Positions 1 to 6,505 of a stretch of DNA of 13,646 nucleotides are shown here, piece after piece (positions within the stretch are counted from its first letter, which is position 1; each line of letters begins with the position of its first letter). The DNA lies in contig JAISLM010000162.1 in the NCBI GenBank assembly GCA_031290855.1, positions 1 through 13,646 on the forward strand. The letters run 5' to 3'. The stretch comes from Spirochaetaceae bacterium. Its GTDB lineage: Bacteria; Spirochaetota; Spirochaetia; Treponematales; Breznakiellaceae. Both the position numbers and the translations under genes were made by a program. The notes below the pieces were generated by a model. The model made no database searches, was not told the DNA's origin, and worked only from the letters and a program-made list of their open reading frames with translations.

Positions 1-7
1 CCGTCCT

Positions 8-135
8 GCCGGCCTTGCGGCCGGCGGCGGCCTATACTTTACAGCTCCAAAACGCGGTTGTGCAAGGCTTTAGCCAGAAAAACCGCAAGAGCCTTCAGGC
101 TCAAGCCTGGTCCAAAACCGTGCGCTTTAGCGCAC
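8..135. repeat. Cluster of four short perfect hairpins upstream of the HDOD gene
   Basis: Four perfect hairpins follow one another: 8-25 (GCCGGCC, loop TTGC, GGCCGGC), 66-75 (GGC, loop TTTA, GCC), 89-102 (GAGCC, loop TTCA, GGCTC) and 120-135 (GTGCGC, loop TTTA, GCGCAC). The octamer TCCAAAAC occurs at 46-53 and 111-118 and inverted at about 146-153, so larger pairings are possible. The block is open in frame with the downstream gene, but its repeat character and the ribosome binding site at about 190 argue that it is untranslated leader or intergenic DNA. The stems differ in sequence while the loops stay four bases, so these are not copies of one element by simple duplication. Function unknown. 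Confidence 0.6.
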
Positions 136-198
136 AGTCAATTAGTTTTGGAACAGGCTAAAATGTTATTTTTACGGAATATAAGGCAGGAGGTAGAT

Positions 199-1692
199 AT
201 GGCTGAGGAACACGAACTAATTGTAGATGAAAATAAAATAAAAACCTCAATACGTTCAGGCATTCCTCTGACAATTACCACATATACCCTTCCTCACGAG
301 ATAGAAGTATACATAGTCAGGGTTTTGGCCGTATTTTTGCGACTGGCAGGCCACGAAAACCTCCGTGACTACATTGAGTACTGCATTCAGGAATTGTCGG
401 TAAACGCGAAGAAAGCAAACACAAAACGTGTATATTTCATGGAAAAATGCCTGGATATCAACGATCCCAAGCAGTATAAAGAAGGAATGCGCAATTTCAA
501 AAAAGATATGTTCAATAATCTGGCGCATTACCTGAAACTTCAAAAAGACAAGGGGCTTTACATAAAGGTAATCATGCTCTACAGCAGGGACGCGCTGCAG
601 ATTGAAGTGCGAAACAACGTTGTCGTTTCAAAAATCGAATTGATCCGCATACATGACAAGATCGCACGTTCACGTCAGTACAGCAGCCTGGAGGACGCCT
701 TTTCGCAGGTGTTGGACGACTCCGAAGGGGCGGGGCTCGGACTGGTTGTCCTTGTGCTTATGCTGAAAAAGATGGGCTTGACGGAGGATTGTTTCGACAT
801 CACAAGAACGGAATCGGAAACAGTCGCAAGGCTTATCGTACCGCTTGACCAAACAGTTTTAACAAACGTCACGGGTATAACAAAAGAAATAGTGGCGCAT
901 ATAAACGATCTGCCGCATTTCCCTGAAAACATTATCAGGGTACAGAATATGCTGTCCAACCCAAAGTCAGACATGAAGGATATCGCGGGTAAAATATCGG
1001 TTGACCCGGCAATGACGGCAGATATCATCAAAGTCGTAAATTCGGCGCAGTATATGACGACAAAAAAAATCGACAGCATCTCGGAAGCCGTAAAAATTCT
1101 GGGAATTACAGGGATAAAAAACCTTCTTTATTCCTACGGTTCACAAAAGCTGCTTGGCGACGATACCGAAGAAAAAAAACTCCTGTGGCATCACAGCTAC
1201 AAGACCGCCTTTTTTGCGTTCAACCTTGTCAAGAACTTTCAGCACGACAAAAGTTCCATCGAGGACATATACCTGGGCGGTATGCTGCATGACATGGGAA
1301 AGATCGTTTTGGCCGCCGTTAACCCGGACGTCAACAACAAGATAAAATCGTTTTGTGAAGAAAAAAACGTCCCCCCGATAACGCTTGAAGACATCAGGGC
1401 CGGCATGAACCATGCCGAAGTCGGCGCGCTTCTTGCCGAGAAATGGAATTTCCCAGAAAACCTGGTTGCGGCGATACGCTTCCACCATGCGCCCGCAGAC
1501 GCGCCGGAAAAGTACAGACTGCTTGTCGATTCGGTGTACCTTGCCAATATGCTGTGCGAGATCGAAGACGGAGGCGCGGTTTATGAACAGGTTGACGGCA
1601 GCGTACTTTCCAGATTCAACATTACAAACGCGGGCCAGATCGAAAAAATAATAAACGTGTTTTCCAAAGGCTTTAATAGAGAAAAGCCTTAA
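199..1692 (+). CDS. GHKL ATPase-like / HDOD domain signalling protein
   Basis: Predicted cytoplasmic signalling protein of 497 aa. The start was chosen at ATG 199 because AGGAGGT lies 6-8 bases upstream; a longer in-frame start at 58 would translate hairpin repeats. Residues about 20-230 resemble a GHKL (histidine-kinase-type) ATPase fold: ELSVNAKKAN looks like an N-box and EGAGLGLVVLVL (about 178-189) like a glycine-rich ATP-lid box. Residues about 235-450 are an HDOD domain: NDLPHFPENI opens it, IKVVNSAQY and ILGITGIKNLL are typical helices, and GGMLHDMGKI, NHAEVGALLAEKWNFP and RFHHAP carry HD-like metal-site residues. HDOD proteins act in bacterial signalling and regulation; the ligand here cannot be read from sequence. 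No sensor or membrane segment is visible. The gene stands alone and converges on iorB. HDOD is secure; the ATPase-like half is an inference from motifs. Confidence 0.85.
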   Translation: MAEEHELIVDENKIKTSIRSGIPLTITTYTLPHEIEVYIVRVLAVFLRLAGHENLRDYIEYCIQELSVNAKKANTKRVYFMEKCLDINDPKQYKEGMRNFKKDMFNNLAHYLKLQKDKGLYIKVIMLYSRDALQIEVRNNVVVSKIELIRIHDKIARSRQYSSLEDAFSQVLDDSEGAGLGLVVLVLMLKKMGLTEDCFDITRTESETVARLIVPLDQTVLTNVTGITKEIVAHINDLPHFPENIIRVQNMLSNPKSDMKDIAGKISVDPAMTADIIKVVNSAQYMTTKKIDSISEAVKILGITGIKNLLYSYGSQKLLGDDTEEKKLLWHHSYKTAFFAFNLVKNFQHDKSSIEDIYLGGMLHDMGKIVLAAVNPDVNNKIKSFCEEKNVPPITLEDIRAGMNHAEVGALLAEKWNFPENLVAAIRFHHAPADAPEKYRLLVDSVYLANMLCEIEDGGAVYEQVDGSVLSRFNITNAGQIEKIINVFSKGFNREKP

Positions 1693-1745
1693 AAAGGCGC
1701 TGCGTCTCTTGCAAGGGGGCTGCCAAGAGTGCGGGTTTCCGTCCG
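1667..1745. terminator. Convergent junction with inverted repeats, possible bidirectional terminator
   Basis: An 8-bp perfect inverted repeat (AAGGCTTT at 1667-1674, AAAGCCTT at 1683-1690) overlaps the end of the HDOD gene. A second, 6-bp one (CTCTTG at 1706-1711, CAAGAG at 1724-1729) follows, then GGGTTTCCGTCCG at 1733-1745. Two genes converge here, so transcription ends are expected. No good U-tract follows either stem, so intrinsic termination is uncertain. The 13-mer recurs at the other convergent junction (6188-6200). Confidence 0.3.
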
Positions 1746-1758
1746 TCCCGCCGCGCCG

Positions 1759-2334
1759 TTACGCGACAAGAGCTTCCGAGCGCTTCCTGCCGGCCCTGAA
1801 CGCCTCGACGTTGAGGCCGGGTTCGCGCTTGGCGAAAAGCTCCGCTATAGCCTCCTCCAGAACACCGGGCTCTACGGGCAAGAAAGGCGATGCCGCACCT
1901 ACCATCACCATGTTTACGGCGCGGGGCAGCCCGGCATCCTTTGCCAGCGCCTCCGCGTCGATGAGGCGGGAACCGGGAAGCGCCCTGACCGCGCCGTGGA
2001 CATCGGCAAGCGGCGGGTAGTCGCCGATATTTAGTACGGGCGCCGAGGCGCTTACCAGCGCGCCGTCCGGCGAAAGCCAGTCCGTGTAACGCAGCCCTTC
2101 CAGCGGCTCCATCGAGATCACAAGGGCGGCCCCGCCCCGGGGCACAAGGTCGCAGTGTATCGCACCGTCGCTTATCCGAAGGTGGGAAAGCACTGCCCCG
2201 CCCCGCTGCGCCATGCCGTGTACCTCGCTCTGCCGCGCCCGAAACCCCGCCTTCACGGCGGCGGCGGCTATCACCGCCGCGATGGAAAGCACACCCTGCC
2301 CCCCCACGCCCGCCAAAATCATATCGGTTTTCAT
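1759..2334 (-). CDS. iorB: Indolepyruvate:ferredoxin oxidoreductase, beta subunit
   Basis: 191 aa, the usual length for IorB-type subunits (pyruvate/ketoisovalerate oxidoreductase gamma-domain family). The N-terminus MKTDMILAGVGGQGVLS is the hallmark glycine-rich opening, followed by RQSEVHGMAQRGGAV, the conserved S-E-x-H-G-M-x-Q-R-G-G signature at about residues 35-47, and later NMVMVGAAS. With IorA it oxidises aryl-pyruvates (indolepyruvate, phenylpyruvate) from transaminated aromatic amino acids to aryl-acetyl-CoA, passing electrons to ferredoxin in the cytoplasm. AAGGAGT sits about 5-6 bases before the ATG at 2334, a good ribosome binding site. It lies downstream of iorA on the same strand but across a 279-bp gap, unusual for subunits that are normally tightly coupled. 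Identification is firm; exact substrate range is not. Confidence 0.9.
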   Translation of the reverse strand: MKTDMILAGVGGQGVLSIAAVIAAAAVKAGFRARQSEVHGMAQRGGAVLSHLRISDGAIHCDLVPRGGAALVISMEPLEGLRYTDWLSPDGALVSASAPVLNIGDYPPLADVHGAVRALPGSRLIDAEALAKDAGLPRAVNMVMVGAASPFLPVEPGVLEEAIAELFAKREPGLNVEAFRAGRKRSEALVA

Positions 2335-2613
2335 ATTTACTCCTTATAAAAAACAGTCCGCGTCCAGTCACCGTAACAAACAGCGCAGGTGACAAGACAT
2401 TCGTTTATGATGTGGAATGCAGGACCAAAGGCTGCGCCTTTGTTCCGGAATGAGCGGATGACACGGCAACTGGTACCTCCATACCTCTCCCCTCTCCAAA
2501 GCTCTTCCCCCAGGGACAAACCGGCAGCCCTCCTACATCACTCATCCACGTTACCGATCTTTCATTGCCAGCCAAAATCCTGTCGCAAAGACGACCCCAC
2601 AGCCGCGCCTTCA
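2335..2613 (-). other. Spacer between iorA and iorB with an 11-bp hairpin, no convincing gene
   Basis: Between the iorA stop and iorB start all minus-strand frames are broken or lack a recognisable domain; in particular no ferredoxin-type CxxCxxCxxxC run is present. A near-perfect hairpin lies at 2422-2446 (GGACCAAAGGC, loop TGC, GCCTTTGTTCC, one mismatch). A 60-codon minus frame (2337-2519) contains CLVTCAVCYGDW near its end but does not look like a known protein. The region may be a structured intercistronic segment or the decayed remainder of sequence once joined to iorA. Confidence 0.4.
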
Positions 2614-4254
2614 TCACTCACTACTCATTTGCGGGGCCTGTTTACGGCGGCGGCGGAGGCTTTCCAGGCATTCGCGGCGGAATATCACGACTGACGGGCC
2701 GCGGTACTCTATCTCGGCGGCGAGGCGGGCCGTGTTTGCGGCGAGGTTTTTGGGGAGGGGTTCCAGTTCCGCGATGTGCGCCTCGTCCACGCCAAGGCCG
2801 AGGATCAGGGGGCGCAGGCGGGCGCCAGGCAGCGCCGTCTCCTGGCAGCCGGTCATCGCCACAGTGGAATTGTCGAGGATCACGACGGTTACAGGCGCGT
2901 TGAACGATACTACGTCGAGCAGCGCCGTGATCCCCGAATGCAGAAAGGTCGAGTCCCCAATCACGGCGACCGCCGCCCTAATGCCCGCTTCCGCGACGCC
3001 CCGCGCCATGCTGACCGAAGCCCCCATGCAGACTATCGTCTCTATCGCCGAATGGGGCGGCGAGGCCCCCAGCGAGTAGCATCCGATGTCGGCCAGCACG
3101 GCCTTCTCGTCCGCGCCGTAAGGGGCGAGCGCCGCGTTAAGCGCCGCGTAGCTATCGGCGTGGGGACAACCCTTGCACAATTGGGGCGGACGGGACGGCA
3201 AGCGCAGCGCGGGGGCCGTAGCGCGCGGCAAGGCCGGAAGGCCGAGCGCGGAACGCGCCTTGTCGGGGTCAAGCTCGCCCGTGCGGGGCAGCTTCCCGTC
3301 GAGCTTCCCGTCAATCCTTATCGCAGACCCCAAAATCCCCCGCAGGCGCATCTCGATGAAGGGCTGCCCCTCCTCTATCACAAGGAGGCGCTTTGCCCCT
3401 TCACATAGCTTCCGCACGGAAGCGACTGGAAGCGGGTAGGCCCCTACGTGGAGGCGGGCGGGCGGCTTCCCGCCGCAGGCCGCCGTCAATTCCGCAAGGT
3501 TTTCCTCGTAGTAGTTACCGCCCAGTCCCGCGGTAAGCACGGCGAAGCCGGGGTCGCAAGCGCCGGCATCAGCATCGAGCCTGTTTGCGCTGTGAGCCTC
3601 CGACCAGGCCTCCAGCGCGGTCACTTTCTCGATCAGGGCGTCGTAGTTCCGCCTCGCGAAAGCCGGCAGCAGCATCCACTCGCTCGTGTCGCGCACACGA
3701 TCAGGCCTTGTCAGCGTGGCGGGCGGCGCGGTTTCTATCGCGGAGCGGGCGTGCGAAAGCCGCGTAACGAGGCGGATTAGCACGGGGACATGGAACTTCT
3801 CGGAAAGTTCGAAGGCTTCCCGCGCCATGTCGTAGGCCTCCTGCTGACTGCGCGGCTCCAGGCAGGGCAGAAGCGCGAAATCGGCGTAGAAGCGCGAATC
3901 CTGCTCGTTCTGCGAACTGTGCATCCCGGGGTCGTCCGCGACCGCTGCCACAAGGCCGCCGTTGATGCCGAGCATCGCCCCGTTCATGAAGGGGTCGGCG
4001 GCCACGTTGAGACCGACGTGTTTCATCGTCACCATAGCGCGCCGTCCGGCAAAGGACACGCCGAGCGCCCCCTCCAGCGCGGTCTTCTCGTTCACGCACC
4101 AGCGGGCGACACTCTTCCCGTCCCGCGCCGCGCTGTCGATAAGGAACTCCATTATCTCGGTGGAAGGCGTCCCCGGATACCCGTAGCAGGCAAAAAGCCC
4201 CGCGTCCAGCGCGCCCAGCGCCAGCGCCTCGTCCCCTAAAACTATTCTTTGCAT
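2614..4254 (-). CDS. iorA: Indolepyruvate:ferredoxin oxidoreductase, alpha subunit, lacking the C-terminal ferredoxin domain
   Basis: 546 aa from ATG 4254. The start MQRIVLGDEALALGAL aligns with the usual IorA opening; a TTG at 4317 would add 21 residues read through a hairpin and is not preferred. YGYPGTPSTEI (residues 24-34) and the WCVNEKTALEGALG region mark the pyrimidine-binding half. PQLCKGCPHADSY (about 355-367) and GDSTFLHSGITALLDVV with LDNSTVAMTGCQ (about 430-470) mark the thiamine-pyrophosphate-binding half. It should decarboxylate aryl-pyruvates and, with IorB, form aryl-acetyl-CoA. Typical IorA carries about 60 further residues binding two [4Fe-4S] clusters; this protein ends at CLESLRRRRKQAPQMSSE without any such cysteine pattern, so the electron exit route is missing or supplied in trans. 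No clear Shine-Dalgarno is seen, but TACAAT (4266-4261) lies 6 bases before the ATG, allowing a leaderless transcript. Confidence 0.88.
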   Translation of the reverse strand: MQRIVLGDEALALGALDAGLFACYGYPGTPSTEIMEFLIDSAARDGKSVARWCVNEKTALEGALGVSFAGRRAMVTMKHVGLNVAADPFMNGAMLGINGGLVAAVADDPGMHSSQNEQDSRFYADFALLPCLEPRSQQEAYDMAREAFELSEKFHVPVLIRLVTRLSHARSAIETAPPATLTRPDRVRDTSEWMLLPAFARRNYDALIEKVTALEAWSEAHSANRLDADAGACDPGFAVLTAGLGGNYYEENLAELTAACGGKPPARLHVGAYPLPVASVRKLCEGAKRLLVIEEGQPFIEMRLRGILGSAIRIDGKLDGKLPRTGELDPDKARSALGLPALPRATAPALRLPSRPPQLCKGCPHADSYAALNAALAPYGADEKAVLADIGCYSLGASPPHSAIETIVCMGASVSMARGVAEAGIRAAVAVIGDSTFLHSGITALLDVVSFNAPVTVVILDNSTVAMTGCQETALPGARLRPLILGLGVDEAHIAELEPLPKNLAANTARLAAEIEYRGPSVVIFRRECLESLRRRRKQAPQMSSE

Positions 4255-4330
4255 GAACTCATTGTAGCGCAACGCTTCGATAAAGAACAGCGCCGCGTCC
4301 GCCGCAGGCGGCTTCAAATTCTATGGAAAA

Positions 4331-4363
4331 TTGATTAAAAGCAGATTTTATAGTATACTATAA
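4331..4363 (+). promoter_or_regulatory. Promoter of the beta-helix gene with an overlapping 16-bp palindrome
   Basis: TTGATT (4331-4336), a 17-bp spacer and TATACT (4354-4359) form a good sigma-70-type promoter for the + gene at 4384, whose AGGAGG lies at 4371-4376. The -10 box sits inside a perfect 16-bp palindrome, TTATAGTATACTATAA (4348-4363), which also presents TATACT on the opposite strand towards iorA. The palindrome could be an operator serving both divergent genes or simply back-to-back -10 elements. A matching -35 for the minus direction is not evident. Confidence 0.6.
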
Positions 4364-4383
4364 CTAAACAAGGAGGCTTTGGA

Positions 4384-6135
4384 TTGAAAAAAGCGTTACT
4401 GTTGCAGGTGTTTTGTCTGGCGCTGCTGGCGCGGTGCGGTGTATGGAACCAGCCGATAATTTCAAGTATAGAGAAGCGGGTGAACGAGATAAGGTCGATA
4501 CACACGATATTCGTAAAGACGCCGCCGTCCGCCAACACGTTCATCGCGGGTGAAGACGCGATACCGTATGACGCGGAGGGCTGGGCCGCCAAAGGACTGG
4601 AGATAGGCGGGCTTAACGGGCTGAACGAAACGCGCGATCTGCTGCCGGTACAGGACTACGAGGTTGACCCGCTGGCCGATCCCGATGTTCCGGGAGAGAA
4701 AACGGTAACAGTAAGGCTGAACGACCCGGACAGGAACTACGAGATAAGGACCGAATTCGTGATAAGCGTGCTAACGCCGGGCGAAATATACCGCCGGATA
4801 GAGCCGTACATCCTAGACGCCGGCGACGGGGAAAAACACCGCGTGCTTGCCGTCCCCTCGATAATATCCGGACCGGAGCTTGAAGACAGCGGAGATGCCG
4901 GCCTTCCCGTCGCGATAAAGATATACCCCGCGAACGGCTATACGCTTGTCGAGAACAGTCTGGCTTACTCGTACGCTTTACCGCCCTCGAAAGAAAAACA
5001 GCTTGTTCTGACAGACGGCGAATACAAATTCAAGACGTCCGATTTCCCGGCGGGAAAGAGCCGCCTGTACCTGTACGCCGAATTCACCCCTCCCGAAGGC
5101 GCGGTGAAAATGGACGGAATCTTCTACGCCACGCTGGCGGACGCGATAGAGGCCGTACCGGGGGACAACACGGAATACACGATAACCGTGCTGGAGAGCA
5201 TTACAATTGACGCCGCGGGAACGGCAAGCATCGGCGACGGCAAACACATAAAGCTTGTGCCGGGCGGAACGAGCGGAACAATTAGCCGGGAAAGCGGCTA
5301 TACCGGCGTACTGTTCACGGTAAACAGCGGCGGCAGCCTCGCGCTGGCGGGAAACGAAGCGAAGACACTCACGATAGACGGCGGCGCCGTGTTGAACGGT
5401 GAAACAAACAGCGGGCTAAGTGCTTCCGCCTCGCTTGTAAGCGTGAACGGCGGCACACTCTCTATTAGCGAAGGGGCAATCCTGCAAAACAATTATAACT
5501 GTGACAGAGGCGGCGGAGTGTACGTAGACGGCGGCGCATTCACGATGAGCGGCGGCACAATCAGCGAGAACTGGGGCAGCGACGGCGGCGGCGTGTACAT
5601 TATAGGCGGCAGCACGTTTACGATGACAGGCGGCCTTATAGCCAACAATACAGGGAACAATGGCGGAGGCGTCAATGTAGGTTCCGCTGATACGAACAGG
5701 TATAACACATTCATGTTTTCCGGCGGCGCCATTCAAAACAATAAAATTAAATCAGGCGGCAACTGGGGAGGAGGGGGCGTAACGGTGGCTAACGGCACGC
5801 TTTCTATGTCAGGTGGCGCGCTTATAAGCGGTAACGAGACAAGCACTGCCAGCAAAGACACAGGCGGCGGCGGCGTATGCGTAGAAAGTAACGGCGCGTT
5901 CACTATGTCGTGCGGCACAATCAGCGGGAATAGTGCAAAAGGCAGCGCAGGCGGCGGCGGTGTGTATATTTCCTGCGGCGACTTCACCAAAACCGGCGGT
6001 ACGGTCTACGGCTCTGGCGAAGGCAATAAGTCCAACACGGCAATCAATAACAACGGCCACGCCCTGTACAACAGCGGCGGTACCGCAACAAATAACGGCA
6101 ATAGCATAAACTCCCCCTCCAACGGGACTTTTTAA
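4384..6135 (+). CDS. Secreted beta-helix repeat protein, probable lipoprotein
   Basis: 583 aa starting at TTG 4384, chosen because AGGAGG is 7 bases upstream and a signal peptide follows at once: MKKALLLQVFCLALLARC, with Cys18 as possible lipidation site. Arginine at -1 of the lipobox is unusual, so lipid attachment is uncertain. Residues about 40-235 contain beta-rich, Ig-like stretches (for example EKTVTVRLNDPDRNYEIRT) of no firm family. From about 240 a parallel beta-helix begins; from about 370 it is built of glycine-rich rungs such as GGGVYVDGGAFTMSGGTISEN, recurring every 25-35 residues up to about 560. It ends in a Gly/Asn/Ser-rich tail with no autotransporter barrel or anchor. Likely surface or periplasmic, possibly a polysaccharide-binding or adhesin-like protein; the actual role is unknown. 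Its repeats are prone to length variation. Confidence 0.75.
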   Translation: MKKALLLQVFCLALLARCGVWNQPIISSIEKRVNEIRSIHTIFVKTPPSANTFIAGEDAIPYDAEGWAAKGLEIGGLNGLNETRDLLPVQDYEVDPLADPDVPGEKTVTVRLNDPDRNYEIRTEFVISVLTPGEIYRRIEPYILDAGDGEKHRVLAVPSIISGPELEDSGDAGLPVAIKIYPANGYTLVENSLAYSYALPPSKEKQLVLTDGEYKFKTSDFPAGKSRLYLYAEFTPPEGAVKMDGIFYATLADAIEAVPGDNTEYTITVLESITIDAAGTASIGDGKHIKLVPGGTSGTISRESGYTGVLFTVNSGGSLALAGNEAKTLTIDGGAVLNGETNSGLSASASLVSVNGGTLSISEGAILQNNYNCDRGGGVYVDGGAFTMSGGTISENWGSDGGGVYIIGGSTFTMTGGLIANNTGNNGGGVNVGSADTNRYNTFMFSGGAIQNNKIKSGGNWGGGGVTVANGTLSMSGGALISGNETSTASKDTGGGGVCVESNGAFTMSCGTISGNSAKGSAGGGGVYISCGDFTKTGGTVYGSGEGNKSNTAINNNGHALYNSGGTATNNGNSINSPSNGTF

Positions 6136-6505
6136 CACTGCGCCCCGGCGCACTCTGCGCGTTGGGCTTTCGGGCGCTTTGGCGCCGGGGTTTCCGTCCG
6201 GGAAGGCTTGGGGGAGCGTGTTTGCGGGGCTAACGTGGAACCCGTCTTTGGGGCTGACTTGAGGAGCGTCCGTCCGGCAGCCGCGCCTGCTGCACACGTC
6301 CTCTTTGTCCGTCTTTTTGTCTGTGGTTCAGGTTTACCGGCAAACTGGCAGGGCGCGGGATGTTAAGAATCAGTTGCGGCAAGCCGCCAACGGCGAAGTC
6401 GGATTTGCCAACTTTGAAGTTCGGATTGACGGCGGGCAAATCCGCTTTGCGGGGCTGTACTGCCGCCCGCGTTTAATCCTGTCCGCCCGGATGTGTCTAA
6501 AGGGG
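6136..6505. terminator. Convergent intergenic region with a GC-rich long-stem hairpin
   Basis: This 370-bp gap lies between the ends of the beta-helix gene and flcA. A perfect 9-bp inverted repeat, CCCCGGCGC (6143-6151) and GCGCCGGGG (6182-6190), encloses smaller stems: GCGC/GCGC at 6148-6160 and GCGC, loop TTTG, GCGC at 6174-6185. It is followed by GGGTTTCCGTCCG (6188-6200), the same 13-mer seen at the other convergent junction. It could terminate both genes, although no strong U-tract follows. Further tiny stems lie at 6376-6387 (GCGGC, AA, GCCGC) and 6442-6452 (CCGC, TTT, GCGG). No gene with a credible start was found here. Confidence 0.35.

Noticed and set aside
58..198. A longer N-terminus for the HDOD protein starting at 58
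   Set aside because: It would translate three hairpin repeats, while a strong AGGAGGT site lies just before ATG 199.
1673..2395. A 240-codon minus frame overlapping iorB
   Set aside because: Arg/Gly-rich shadow of iorB in another frame.
2337..2519. Small minus-strand ORF with CLVTCAVC, considered as the missing ferredoxin piece of IorA
   Set aside because: The cysteine spacing is not CxxCxxCxxxC, and the rest lacks ferredoxin features.
4255..4317. TTG start for iorA adding 21 residues
   Set aside because: No ribosome binding site, the added residues cross a GC hairpin (4299-4311), and the IorA family begins at the downstream ATG.
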